From Thermoplasmata archaeon (lineage in GTDB: Archaea > Thermoplasmatota > Thermoplasmata > Methanomassiliicoccales > Methanomethylophilaceae): a DNA stretch of 64,000 nt. A program made the position numbers and the translations under genes. How positions within the stretch are numbered: position 1 is the stretch's first letter; each line of letters starts with the position of its first letter. The notes beneath the pieces were generated by a model. It was not told the origin of the DNA, made no database searches, and was given only the letters and a program-made list of their open reading frames with translations. Location: assembly GCA_015063165.1 (NCBI GenBank), contig SUSZ01000006.1:1-64000 (forward strand), read 5' to 3'. This document shows, piece after piece, positions 1-8,761 of the stretch.

Positions 1-61
1 CGCATTCTTCGTTGGGACAGGATACATCCGTATACTTTTGCTTTGGGCCCCGTTCTCCCAT
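1..61 (-). mobile_element. N-terminal fragment of a probable zinc-ribbon transposase
   Basis: An open frame begins with ATG at 61-59 on the minus strand and runs off the window after 20 codons. It starts MGERGPK and contains CPNEEC near residues 15-20, which looks like the first half of a zinc ribbon. A basic GPK start followed by Cys-Pro-Asn is how several IS1-like or zinc-ribbon transposases begin; that match is recalled, not searched. An AT-rich TATA-like stretch lies at about 85-100. It borders the AT-rich island, so it fits a mobile-element boundary. Only 20 residues are visible, so the family is uncertain. Confidence 0.45.
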
Positions 62-83
62 TTAACCACTAGAATGAGATGGG

Positions 84-100
84 AGTATAAATATAAAATA
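84..100. promoter_or_regulatory. AT-rich divergent promoter region (TATA-like)
   Basis: The sequence TATAAATATAAAATAT lies between the minus-strand transposase start (61) and the plus-strand coiled-coil gene start (136). On either strand it is about 25-40 bases from the start codon, a usual archaeal TATA distance. Which strand it serves cannot be settled from sequence. Confidence 0.4.
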
Positions 101-135
101 TCAACTAAAAAGTATAACATCACCAAGAATCATTT

Positions 136-1842
136 TTGAAAAAATATGCATTGATATATGACATCCCCGACAATCCTTTGGAAAGAATAAGTGGGATTTT
201 GGAACAAATGAAATCAGAACAAATGGATGTAAAACAGCGTATTGATTCTTTGGTAGCAACTATAAAAAATAAACAAACCGAATTAAAAAATTCTAAAGAT
301 CCTTCTAAAATAGAGTCGTTGAGAAGAACAATAGCGGAACTTAATAAAACAATAGGTGAAAAGATAAATCAAAGAGACGCCAACAAACAATTATCGACTG
401 AGTTAACTAGCCTTTATTATGCAAAAATGCTAGCCAATGCCCAGTCATATTATCATGATTTGTACATGCAACAGTTGGATAAAAATAAGCAAGGAAGGAA
501 AGCTAAAACCTCAAATAAGAAAATAAAAGCCGAATATGATTTGTCGGTATCTAATGCTAGGGTGGCTTGTCAGCGGTTAAAAGAATCATATGATTTATCA
601 TGTGATAAAATTAATATGATTGAGCACTTGAGTTCAGTGCCATGGCTTAATTATGAGCTAGATGTTGAAGACATGCTAGCTAAAAAAGAGCTCCCCAATG
701 CATTTTTAGAAAAATGTAATAATCTGAAGTCACAGATCGAAATTGAAAAAAAGAATATAATGGAAGATGAGAGTGCTTCTAAATCTGATGTTCTGAAGGG
801 ATTGATAGACATTCTGAGTGCACACTTGGATTCTGAAATGAAGATCTTGGACAGCCCTTTATCAGAAGTTTACTCTAAACTTTTAGAAGAGTATCAAAGT
901 CTTAGAGTTCAAAAAGAGGAATTTGATACTATGGCAGAAATAGTGTCCTCATTGAGCAAGGTCGCTTCTGATATTGAGGGCGCGGAAGCCAAGTTAAAAT
1001 CGATATTGCCAGAGCCTGTTATCGAAGAGTATGGGACTGATGAAGAATTGGCACAAAAGGTGAATAAGGCCTATGAGGAATTACAGAGGCTCGAGTCGGT
1101 GGCAAAGAAATACGACGTATACCCAGAGATATGTTCCTCCATAATTTTAACGGCATTGAACAATCCAGATGTTTCTGCATACTGTAGTTATGAATTAACT
1201 AAACTTAAAGAAAAAATAGGCGAGTTAGACAGCAGCGTATCTGTGTTAAACAGTGAATTAGAGGGAAGAAATGGTTTTAATTCCAAGTTACAGTACAATG
1301 AAGTTAAATTGAGAGAAATGGAAGACTATGCCGTCAATCCACTTATAGATTATCAGGAAGAATTGAACGAACTTCAGACCCAAGTCGGATCTATTGGAAA
1401 AGACATGGGAACTAAGATTAAGATAATGACCGATTTGACCAATAGGATAGAGCCAACTTCTTATTCTGAAAATAATGATTTTATCGAATCTGTGTGGTTT
1501 GAGCTTGGAAAAAGGGTTGCAACCATTCGCCACATTGGTATAGAGTATGAAGTCGTTCGTGTGGACAACCTAAAGGAAGAGATCGTTACAAAATCAGGCG
1601 TGGTTATCTCGTACCAGGATACGGGTACGGGAGAATCTCAAAATGCATATCTCAAGAGTTTGTTAAATAGTAATTCTGGGAAGATAATGTTGGCGATGTT
1701 TGATGAATCAGAGCACATGGATCCGGACATGGTATCTGATGTTCAATCTAGGTTAAAAGAACTGTATGATGATGGTTTTTTGCTTTTGGGATTGATGGCG
1801 AGTCCAGGAAAGGAACCGGAGGTGATTCCGTATGTTGGATGA
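136..1842 (+). CDS. Coiled-coil ABC/SMC-like ATPase half without Walker A
   Basis: A 568-residue protein with a TTG start. Residues about 15-470 are rich in long charged helices typical of coiled coil. The C-terminal ~70 residues hold a signature-like GTGESQ (about 493-498) followed by a Walker-B-like IMLAMFDESEHMD (about 512-524), the order seen in the second half of SMC/Rad50 ATPase heads. No Walker A (GxxxxGKS/T) is visible, so it is either half of a split ATPase, truncated by the element upstream, or a degenerate non-hydrolysing head. A TAA at 115-117 blocks in-frame extension. Its stop overlaps the next start (ATG at 1832), so the two are translationally coupled. Codon use is AT-rich, unlike the flanks. 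Function unknown; a defence or DNA-maintenance role is inference. Confidence 0.75.
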   Translation: MKKYALIYDIPDNPLERISGILEQMKSEQMDVKQRIDSLVATIKNKQTELKNSKDPSKIESLRRTIAELNKTIGEKINQRDANKQLSTELTSLYYAKMLANAQSYYHDLYMQQLDKNKQGRKAKTSNKKIKAEYDLSVSNARVACQRLKESYDLSCDKINMIEHLSSVPWLNYELDVEDMLAKKELPNAFLEKCNNLKSQIEIEKKNIMEDESASKSDVLKGLIDILSAHLDSEMKILDSPLSEVYSKLLEEYQSLRVQKEEFDTMAEIVSSLSKVASDIEGAEAKLKSILPEPVIEEYGTDEELAQKVNKAYEELQRLESVAKKYDVYPEICSSIILTALNNPDVSAYCSYELTKLKEKIGELDSSVSVLNSELEGRNGFNSKLQYNEVKLREMEDYAVNPLIDYQEELNELQTQVGSIGKDMGTKIKIMTDLTNRIEPTSYSENNDFIESVWFELGKRVATIRHIGIEYEVVRVDNLKEEIVTKSGVVISYQDTGTGESQNAYLKSLLNSNSGKIMLAMFDESEHMDPDMVSDVQSRLKELYDDGFLLLGLMASPGKEPEVIPYVG

Positions 1843-2686
1843 AGCAGAATTATCAATACTTAAACGGATGTACGATAGGTGTTGCGATTCGTCCTCGATC
1901 AAAAAAGGTAGCTTTTTATGTAGTTCATTGAAGAGTACAAAGAACAAGATAGTAAAGAGTATAACTGCTGCTAATTGTTGCTATAATGCCACTATGTCGG
2001 ATCCTTTTGCTAAACAATTGGAAAAATATGGATATGTAGTATTATACAAGCCTGGAATTTATGTTTTGACTTCAAAAGGCGTTTGGGAGGTAGAGTCGAG
2101 GTATTACGGACTAACATTAGAAACGCTGTTGGAAGCATTCAATGAAAAATATGATTGTGGCTGTGATAAATTAAGCGATCGCAATAAGGTCATTCTATTC
2201 GCAACTATTGCATCTCATGCATTTTCTAGTACCTCATCAATAAAAAATAGTTCGGAATACGAAAGTATTTTCATGGAATTGATGGAAGAGTCTTATAATT
2301 TCTTATCCTCCATAGAAAGGATCTCTATACCCTATGAGAAATTTTCAGGTGGCACGAAAGCAACAACAAAGCGGCCCTCTTCTAAGATAATGAGTACTGT
2401 AAATGAGTTACCAGGCTCCACCTATTCATTGTATGTTTCAAAGAATAGTACATACTATGTATCAATTTATAATAATGGTAAATTAGATACAGAAGCTTTG
2501 AAAAGTTTGTTGTCTGTGGTGTTTGGTGTAGTTAATGTTGATGAAATAGCCGTTATTGCAGAAACTTGCAGGAACATTTCATCGAAAGTGTGTGCACAAT
2601 TTAACGATGAGTATGATGCAGCACTTGAGAATACTTTGGATGACACTATTGAGGAATGTTTGGAAGAACTGGCGTTCGGAAGGTAA
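1832..2686 (+). CDS. Unknown partner protein with N-terminal winged-helix-like region
   Basis: 284 residues, ATG start 11 bases inside the preceding coiled-coil gene, TAA stop. Residues ~1-90 look like a winged helix (charged helices, then YGYVVLYKPGIYVLTSKGVWEVE, a strand-turn-strand wing). The rest is mixed helix with a possible small alpha/beta domain at ~205-250. No catalytic motif is recognised. The overlap suggests a subunit or regulator acting with the ATPase-like protein, as kleisin-adjacent winged-helix proteins do with SMC heads; this is an analogy only. The stop abuts the stop of the convergent gene at 2687. Confidence 0.7.
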   Translation: MLDEAELSILKRMYDRCCDSSSIKKGSFLCSSLKSTKNKIVKSITAANCCYNATMSDPFAKQLEKYGYVVLYKPGIYVLTSKGVWEVESRYYGLTLETLLEAFNEKYDCGCDKLSDRNKVILFATIASHAFSSTSSIKNSSEYESIFMELMEESYNFLSSIERISIPYEKFSGGTKATTKRPSSKIMSTVNELPGSTYSLYVSKNSTYYVSIYNNGKLDTEALKSLLSVVFGVVNVDEIAVIAETCRNISSKVCAQFNDEYDAALENTLDDTIEECLEELAFGR

Positions 2687-3364
2687 TTAATCAAAAATGT
2701 TCCTCAATCTGTCTTCGAGTTCATAAGGGAAGCTGTGGTCAATAGTCTTGAGCAGTGCTCTTGTACTATTGCGTCTTCTTTTGATCGTGGTTCCATTGTG
2801 AACCGAAGACAGTTCCTTATCAATCGATACTGGTCCGTATTTTGATTGGATCATTAAATTTTTAATAGTTCCCGTAGAAAGTAGCATCTTGGAAAACATT
2901 TTGTATCTTTCATCATCGTTTAATCTAGAGAAAATGACTCCCATTTTTGTTAACATGATTGTACGAGGTGTAGTGCGATTGATTTTAGCCAATCCCACTG
3001 ATGCAAGCAATTTTCCATGGCATTCTCCATACTTTTTCAATGCAGGTATGTTGTCGGACGAACAACCAGGGAGCAAACTTCCTAATTCGTTATAGGTAAG
3101 GGGCTCAGCTAAAAGATGATTTATTGAATAGATGATGGATGCATCAACGGAGCTAAACATCGGTGTTTCTTTTGCTCTTAACAAGGATATGCTGCTTTTA
3201 TCGACTACCTCTAGTATTTGGTGAAGGTCTGCTTTATATATTGCATTAAATAGAGGCAGAGCTTCATTCTCTTTTATATTGTCTTTATAATCTGGATTTG
3301 AAAAATATTTTTCTAGCAGCATACGTTCTTCATTAGTCAAGAGGGAGTCAGAAGTTTGTTCCAT
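2687..3364 (-). CDS. Protein sharing the C-terminal module of the neighbouring radical SAM protein
   Basis: 225 residues from ATG 3364 (a GTG at 3373 is an alternative), TAA stop. Its last ~139 residues align end to end with the last ~139 residues of the upstream radical SAM protein: shared LTY, GSLL, KYGE-H, K-LA, LA-I, then T-I, LM-SK, RR-S and ALLK positions, and a final RL-NI. The module looks like a winged helix with a helical tail. It starts 25 bases after the radical SAM stop on the same strand, so the two are probably co-transcribed. Function is unknown; it could be a stand-alone specificity or DNA-binding subunit, or an immunity-type partner. Confidence 0.7.
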   Translation of the reverse strand: MEQTSDSLLTNEERMLLEKYFSNPDYKDNIKENEALPLFNAIYKADLHQILEVVDKSSISLLRAKETPMFSSVDASIIYSINHLLAEPLTYNELGSLLPGCSSDNIPALKKYGECHGKLLASVGLAKINRTTPRTIMLTKMGVIFSRLNDDERYKMFSKMLLSTGTIKNLMIQSKYGPVSIDKELSSVHNGTTIKRRRNSTRALLKTIDHSFPYELEDRLRNIFD

Positions 3365-3389
3365 CAGTCTCACTGCCTATTGTATTGTT

Positions 3390-5534
3390 TCATTCTATTT
3401 CCGGCATGATGTTGTTCAAACGCTTGTCTATTTCGTTCGAGTTAAGTTTCTTCAATTCTTTTAATAAGGCTTTGATTGATGTTGTTCTACGTACGGCAGT
3501 GCTAGTTTTTAACATTGTTAGATCATTTCTGATATCGATTGGATTCAGTTTTGATTTTTTCATAAGAGATTGAATAACCGGTGTGCGAAGAATTAACTTC
3601 GGTACTATGTCATTGTAATTGCAGTTCCGAAGACATTCACCGATTGGTGATATTTTTATAGTATTGGGTTTTTCTTTTTTATCTATCCATGCAAGATCTA
3701 ACATTGCAAGTATCTTGGCATGGTTTTCCCCATACTTTTGTTTACTAACCTCTGTATCCGTTTTACGTCCTTCCAGTAAGGAACCAAACACAACATATGT
3801 AAGGCCGGATTTTGAGAGGTGGACCAGTCCATCGGCAGCATATTTTAATTTGCTAATTTGCGGGATGTCTTCTGGAACTAAATCTGAATCAGGGATATTA
3901 TCAATAATGTCAAGAATGGCTTCTATTGGGGTTTCATGTAATGTATGCAGGACCTTATACGCGAGGGCATTGATCGGTGTTTTGTTCATACAGCAGTGAC
4001 GAGGTTTGACAATAAAACAAGAGAAATCGAGACTCCCCTCAAAGTATTGTCTTATAAAAGTGATTTTGTCTGTATTATCATTGAAGAAATCGTCCCAGGT
4101 TAAGTATTCCCCTTTGTTTTTACAAACATCACAAGGATGTGTCATTTTTCTTCCATAGCTAACTACGCACTCGTTTATTTGATCAAATCTCATATCGAAG
4201 TATTTTTTTGCAATGTCGGGGCGATCTCTTTCAAACAACAGCATTGCTTGATAGGAGGCGCACATCTCGTTGTTGTTGTAGTCCCTATTCGCTTCGCAAA
4301 ACTGTCTAAATGATTTCTTTTTGAAGAAATTGGGTTGGTTGCACCACCTTGCCAATTCTGTATAGACGCCTCTGTATCTGCTTTCTTTGTACTTTTCGAA
4401 ACGCATAATATATGGAAGACAACCGTACTTCATCAGGATCTGGATGCGTTCGAAGACGCCTTCTATGTCCACTTGGTCACGTTCTTCCTGGCTATTGAAG
4501 CCATTCATTCTTTTCAAGAAGTAGTGGTGGTAATTATCTTGAAGATCTGTAGCAACAACTTCGTAGTCCCACGAGTCAAACGCACATAGTACATACAGTT
4601 TTGTTGTTTTAGAGCACCACTTCCTCCACAATTGTAATTTTCTCTCTATGAGTTTGGCTTCATTTACATGGTCAAAAGCAAATATGAAGTCTCCATGGTA
4701 CTTGCTGTTGCAAAGTTTTTTAGCGTGACCCTCTTGCAACAAACGAATATCAAGACCTTGTCTAAATTGAAATGGTTTCCCAGTGGCATTCAGATCATCA
4801 AAAATTTTTTCCCATCCGTCTTTTAAAGCGAAGATGTTGTCATCCCATAAGTAAATCATTGGACGATCTTTATCTAAAAATTCATCTAAGGGGGAATTAA
4901 CGAATGCATGGTCGTATTTTCTATTAACGCAAAAGTGGCATTTTCTGAAGCAGCCTCTTGATGTAAAACCAATGGAGTAGTTTAGATAGTCGTCAAAATA
5001 GGATTTTTTTCTTCCTTCTGATATTTTACAATCCACATAATCTTTGTAGAGAGAGTATAGTGGCCTAAAATGCTCAATATCGTGGTGGAGGTTGCGTCCT
5101 CCATCAATTTCAAAGAACCCTGTACCCCCTATCAGTAGTACGGTTTTTGTCGGTCTTTTTTTTTCGTACTTGTTCAATGCTTTATTTATACATCCATTTA
5201 AAGAAGAAAGGTTATTGAGGTATGGCCTTAGATATTTCTCTAATTGTTTGGGAATTTTTGTGAAATTAAAAACCTTAGACGCTATTATTAGATCATACCT
5301 TTCGAGATTATTCAGGTCTTCCTCCTAGTAAATTAATTTGATTTTATGCCCTCTGCTTTTACAATAACCAGCCATTTTCATCTGGGCAAGATTGGGGTGC
5401 CGCGTACCGTTGTCCAGTAGGTCAACATCCATCATTCCTATGTTGAGCACGACTGAGTTAACCGGTACAACGTCTGGAAGATCATCCGAATAGATCTCTA
5501 TAGGTAACTGAGTGTTTTTTTTAGGTGGGCACAT
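3390..5534 (-). CDS. Radical SAM protein with in-frame amber codon (predicted pyrrolysine 70)
   Basis: A single frame runs from ATG 5534 to TGA 3392-3390 with one internal TAG at 5327-5325 (codon 70), giving 714 residues if read through. Residues ~25-115 resemble the N-terminal domain of B12-binding-type radical SAM proteins: NGTRHPNLA, then GH-IKL, then after the amber codon YDLIIASKVF and FTKIP. The cluster motif CFRKCHFC (Cys 195, 199, 202) is the CxxxCxxC site for the 4Fe-4S/SAM centre. Further Cys-rich motifs (CDVCKNKG, RHCC) follow. The C-terminal ~139 residues are a module repeated in the next gene. A start at MNKYEKK (5177) would lose the N-terminal domain. Reaction unknown. Confidence 0.8.
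5325..5327 (-). other. In-frame TAG, candidate pyrrolysine codon in the radical SAM gene
   Basis: Minus-strand TAG at codon 70. Both flanks belong to the same recognisable domain: family-typical GHKIKL just before and NLERYDLIIASKVF just after. A true stop here would split one domain. Confidence 0.65.
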
Positions 5535-5614
5535 CAGCTCGCTTCTCGCTCATGGCTCCAATGGACTGCCCAAATAAACAAGTGTCGATCTGGTTCAATT
5601 GAAGTTAATCCAGA
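5535..5614. other. Boundary between AT-rich island and GC-rich core
   Basis: About 80 bases between two minus-strand genes. Composition changes sharply from AT-rich to GC-rich here. I see no attachment-site repeat or tRNA, so the junction gives no integration mechanism. Confidence 0.4.
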
Positions 5615-6964
5615 TCATTCCCTCCTCATATCCAGCGGCACGAAGTCCCTGTCCTCCGCGATGCTGATGTACCTCGGGCGGATGATCTTCCCTGAGGTCA
5701 CGAGCTCCTCGATCCTGTGCGCGCTCCATCCCACCGCCCTGGCGACGGCGAACATTGGGGTGAACAGCTCCTTCGGGATCCCCAGCATGTCGTACAGCAA
5801 TCCGCTGTACAGGTCCACGTTGGCGCAGATCTTCTTGGCTCCGCATTTCTTCCCGCGTATGATGTCCGGGGACAGCTCCTCTATGGATTCCAGGAGCCTC
5901 AGGTCCTTCTCCCTCCCCTTCTCCTTGGCCAGCTTCCTGGCGAAGTCCTTGAGCAGGATGGCTCTCGGGTCGGACAGGGTGTACACCGCGTGCCCCATGC
6001 CGTACACGAGCCCTTGGCGGTCGAAGGCCTCCTTCGAGACTATCTTCTTCAGATACGCCGCGACCTCCCCCTTGTCGTCGGTGTCGCTCACGTGGTCCTT
6101 GATGTCCTGGAACATTTCCATGACCTTGATGTTGGCCCCTCCGTGCTTCGGGCCTTTCAGGGACAGTAGCGCCGCGGCTATGACGGAATACGAATCGGAT
6201 CCGGAGGACGCCACCACGCGGGCGGTGAACGCGGAGTTGTTCCCTCCTCCGTGCTCCACATGGAGCGTGAGCATCGCGTCCAGGACTTCGACCTCCAGCG
6301 GGGAGAAGTCCCCTTTGGGCCTCAGCATGTGCATGATGTTTTCCGATACCCCTTTGTCGGGATCCGGCCTGAAGATGACCAGGTGCCCTTTGTTGTCGTA
6401 GTGGGAGTACGCCTGGTACCCGTACACGGCCAGCATCGGCAGCTTGCTGATGATCTCCAGGCACTGCCTTATGACGTTGCCTAGGGAGTTGTCGTTGGCG
6501 CTCCTGTCGTATGCAGACAGCCCCAGCACCCCTCTGGCCATGGTGTTCATGATGTCGTGGCCGCTCTCCCTCAGGATGAAGTCCTTGACGAAGTCCCCAG
6601 GGAGCTCCATATGGTCGGTGAGCACCTTCCTGAACTCCTCAGTCTCCTCTTTCGACGGCAGGTTCCCGAAGAGCAGCAGGTAGGCCGCCTCCTCGAATCT
6701 GAGGCCCGAGTCCCCATGGTGCAGGACGATGTCCCTGATATCGTATCCTCTGTACGACAGGCGCCCGTCGCAGGGCTCGGATCCGTCCCCGGTCCTGTTC
6801 ACCCCGATGACCTTCGAGATGTTCGTGATCCCGGCGCGGACCCCGTTCCCGTCCTTGTCGCGCAGACCTTTCTTGACATCGTATGCGTCGTAGAGGCCCG
6901 GGGGTATTTTCGATATCCTGAGGCAGTCCTCCGCCCTCTCCTTGTAGAACTCGTTATCATCCAT
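5615..6964 (-). CDS. gltA: Citrate synthase
   Basis: 449 residues from ATG 6964; a GTG one codon upstream is an alternative. Condenses oxaloacetate and acetyl-CoA to citrate, here probably feeding 2-oxoglutarate and glutamate synthesis. The catalytic regions of the Si-type family are visible: LHVEHGGGNNSAF with the first His, YGMGHAVYTLSDPRA with the second His, and NVDLYSGLLYDMLGIP with the catalytic Asp. The start overlaps the stop of the sulfite reductase gene as TGATG, so the two are likely co-translated. Length and order match the family. Confidence 0.93.
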   Translation of the reverse strand: MDDNEFYKERAEDCLRISKIPPGLYDAYDVKKGLRDKDGNGVRAGITNISKVIGVNRTGDGSEPCDGRLSYRGYDIRDIVLHHGDSGLRFEEAAYLLLFGNLPSKEETEEFRKVLTDHMELPGDFVKDFILRESGHDIMNTMARGVLGLSAYDRSANDNSLGNVIRQCLEIISKLPMLAVYGYQAYSHYDNKGHLVIFRPDPDKGVSENIMHMLRPKGDFSPLEVEVLDAMLTLHVEHGGGNNSAFTARVVASSGSDSYSVIAAALLSLKGPKHGGANIKVMEMFQDIKDHVSDTDDKGEVAAYLKKIVSKEAFDRQGLVYGMGHAVYTLSDPRAILLKDFARKLAKEKGREKDLRLLESIEELSPDIIRGKKCGAKKICANVDLYSGLLYDMLGIPKELFTPMFAVARAVGWSAHRIEELVTSGKIIRPRYISIAEDRDFVPLDMRRE

Positions 6965-8613
6965 CACAATCCACTCTTCCGGAATGGAAACCCAGTCGGT
7001 CTATTCCGTATACAGATAAATCGGACGTTATAAAAGATTAATCGGGGAAGGCACGGGATTCGATGAAACGCCTCCCCCGGAACTGCTCGGACCATCAGCC
7101 TTCTGCCCGCTAATTCGATTATTCTGGACGGGTTCCTGTCGCACCATCCGTAGAAATCCTTCCCGCTGGCCTCCACGGACTTGCCAATATCCTCCAGGAA
7201 TCCGGGGATGTCCGCAGCCCTCATCCTTCCCAGGACCGTCCCGAGCCTCTCCTTGCCGCGGACGTGGGAGCCGTCGAAGTGGAGCTCGAACGCCGGCTCC
7301 CCCTCGATGGAGGGGCATCCTTTGAACGACAGTGTGCCCACCTGGTGCGCGGCGCAGGAAGAGACGCATCCGGAGATCCTCACGGTCGGAAGGGTGCCGT
7401 CCCTGAACCCGTTCCTGCGGTCCATCTCCACCAGGGCGTCCAGGAGGCCCTTGGAGTCGCGGAGGCCTATCTGGCATACCGTGTTCCCTACGCAGGAGAT
7501 CGACGACTGGAACCTTGTTCTCGCCCCGTCGTCGGCCAGCTCCGCGAACATGTCGGCCTCCGAGCCGGTGAGGTTCACCGCGTACAGCGTCTGGTTCGGG
7601 CCGACCCGGATCTCCGCCCCGACGTCCTCGACCATCTTCAGGATCCGGACCATCTTCTCCGGCTTCGGGTCCCCTCCGATGGGATGGTACGCGACGTAGT
7701 ACAGTCCGTCCTGCCTCTGCGGCTTGGCCTTCCGGCTCTTCGGGACGGAGCCGTCACCTCTTTTGGTTATCACTATGGTCTTCGGGACCTCCATCCTCGC
7801 GTCCGGGTCCTTCCTGGCCGCCTCCGCGAGGCTCCTGAGCTCCTCGGCGTACCCTTCGTCTCCCAGGGAGTCCCTTATGTACCTCACTCTGGCCTTGGAC
7901 CTGTCCTCGTAGTTTCCGTGCCTCACGAACATGTCCAGCATAGCCCTCAGATAGAACCCCACGTCCTCGGGCGGGACGTCCTCCTCGATCAGAATGCCGA
8001 GCTTCGGGTTGGCGCCCAGCCCTCCTCCGGAGTATACGTCGAAGGCCCCTTTCCCGTTCGTGACGAACCCGAGGTCCCTCGCTGTCGCATCCGTGTTGTT
8101 CTCCATCGTGTTCGAGAACCCCACCTTCAGCTTCCTCGGCAGATTCACGCCCATCGAAGCCTTCAGCAGATACCTCTCCGCCGCCTTGGCGTACGGCTGG
8201 ACGTCAGGCTCCGCCGAGTTTATTATCTCCGACAGAGGCGTAGCGGTGACGTTCCTGGGGTAGTCTCCTCCGCCTCCGTACGTGACTATACCGTGCCCCA
8301 ACGCGCTGTCCACGAGCTTTATGACCTGTTCTCCGTCCAGCCCGTGCAGCTGTATGGACTGGCAGGTCGTCAGGTGCACCATCTCCGGCCTGTACTCCTC
8401 GATGGCGGAGCGAATGAATCCAAGGTCCTTCCCGGAGACCCTTCCTCCGGCCAGCCTGAGCCTGACCATGCTCCTCTCCCCGCCCCTCTGGGCGTAGCTT
8501 CCGAAGCCTCCGGATATGCCTTTGTATTCCTTCGCCGGCATCTCCCCGGAGTAGAACCTCTCCGTGGCCTCTGCGAAGGCCGGGAAGCGATCCCTGTAGC
8601 CGTTTCCGTCCAT
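6964..8613 (-). CDS. Siroheme/4Fe-4S nitrite or sulfite reductase family protein
   Basis: 549 residues from ATG 8613. The frame extends to 8808, but that would run into the divergent cobD promoter and adds unrelated sequence. A ferredoxin-like half domain (GGFGSYAQRGGERSMVRLRL) is followed by the cofactor site: CVGNTVC (C-x5-C) then CVSSC (C-x3-C), which together bind 4Fe-4S and siroheme. The family reduces sulfite to sulfide or nitrite to ammonia in the cytoplasm; the substrate cannot be told here. The last ~35 residues look atypical. Overlaps the downstream citrate synthase start. Confidence 0.85.
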   Translation of the reverse strand: MDGNGYRDRFPAFAEATERFYSGEMPAKEYKGISGGFGSYAQRGGERSMVRLRLAGGRVSGKDLGFIRSAIEEYRPEMVHLTTCQSIQLHGLDGEQVIKLVDSALGHGIVTYGGGGDYPRNVTATPLSEIINSAEPDVQPYAKAAERYLLKASMGVNLPRKLKVGFSNTMENNTDATARDLGFVTNGKGAFDVYSGGGLGANPKLGILIEEDVPPEDVGFYLRAMLDMFVRHGNYEDRSKARVRYIRDSLGDEGYAEELRSLAEAARKDPDARMEVPKTIVITKRGDGSVPKSRKAKPQRQDGLYYVAYHPIGGDPKPEKMVRILKMVEDVGAEIRVGPNQTLYAVNLTGSEADMFAELADDGARTRFQSSISCVGNTVCQIGLRDSKGLLDALVEMDRRNGFRDGTLPTVRISGCVSSCAAHQVGTLSFKGCPSIEGEPAFELHFDGSHVRGKERLGTVLGRMRAADIPGFLEDIGKSVEASGKDFYGWCDRNPSRIIELAGRRLMVRAVPGEAFHRIPCLPRLIFYNVRFICIRNRPTGFPFRKSGL

Positions 8614-8761
8614 AATCCGACATCGTATGTAGCGTGTAAAAATCCAGCGAAAACCCGATTCTCCACAAAGATTGCCAGGATGGCCCGACCATCTTAGCCT
8701 ACGCAACATCTTCGTTCGTCTTTGCAAACCAAATATATAGATTCTAGACATTCGAGATGCG

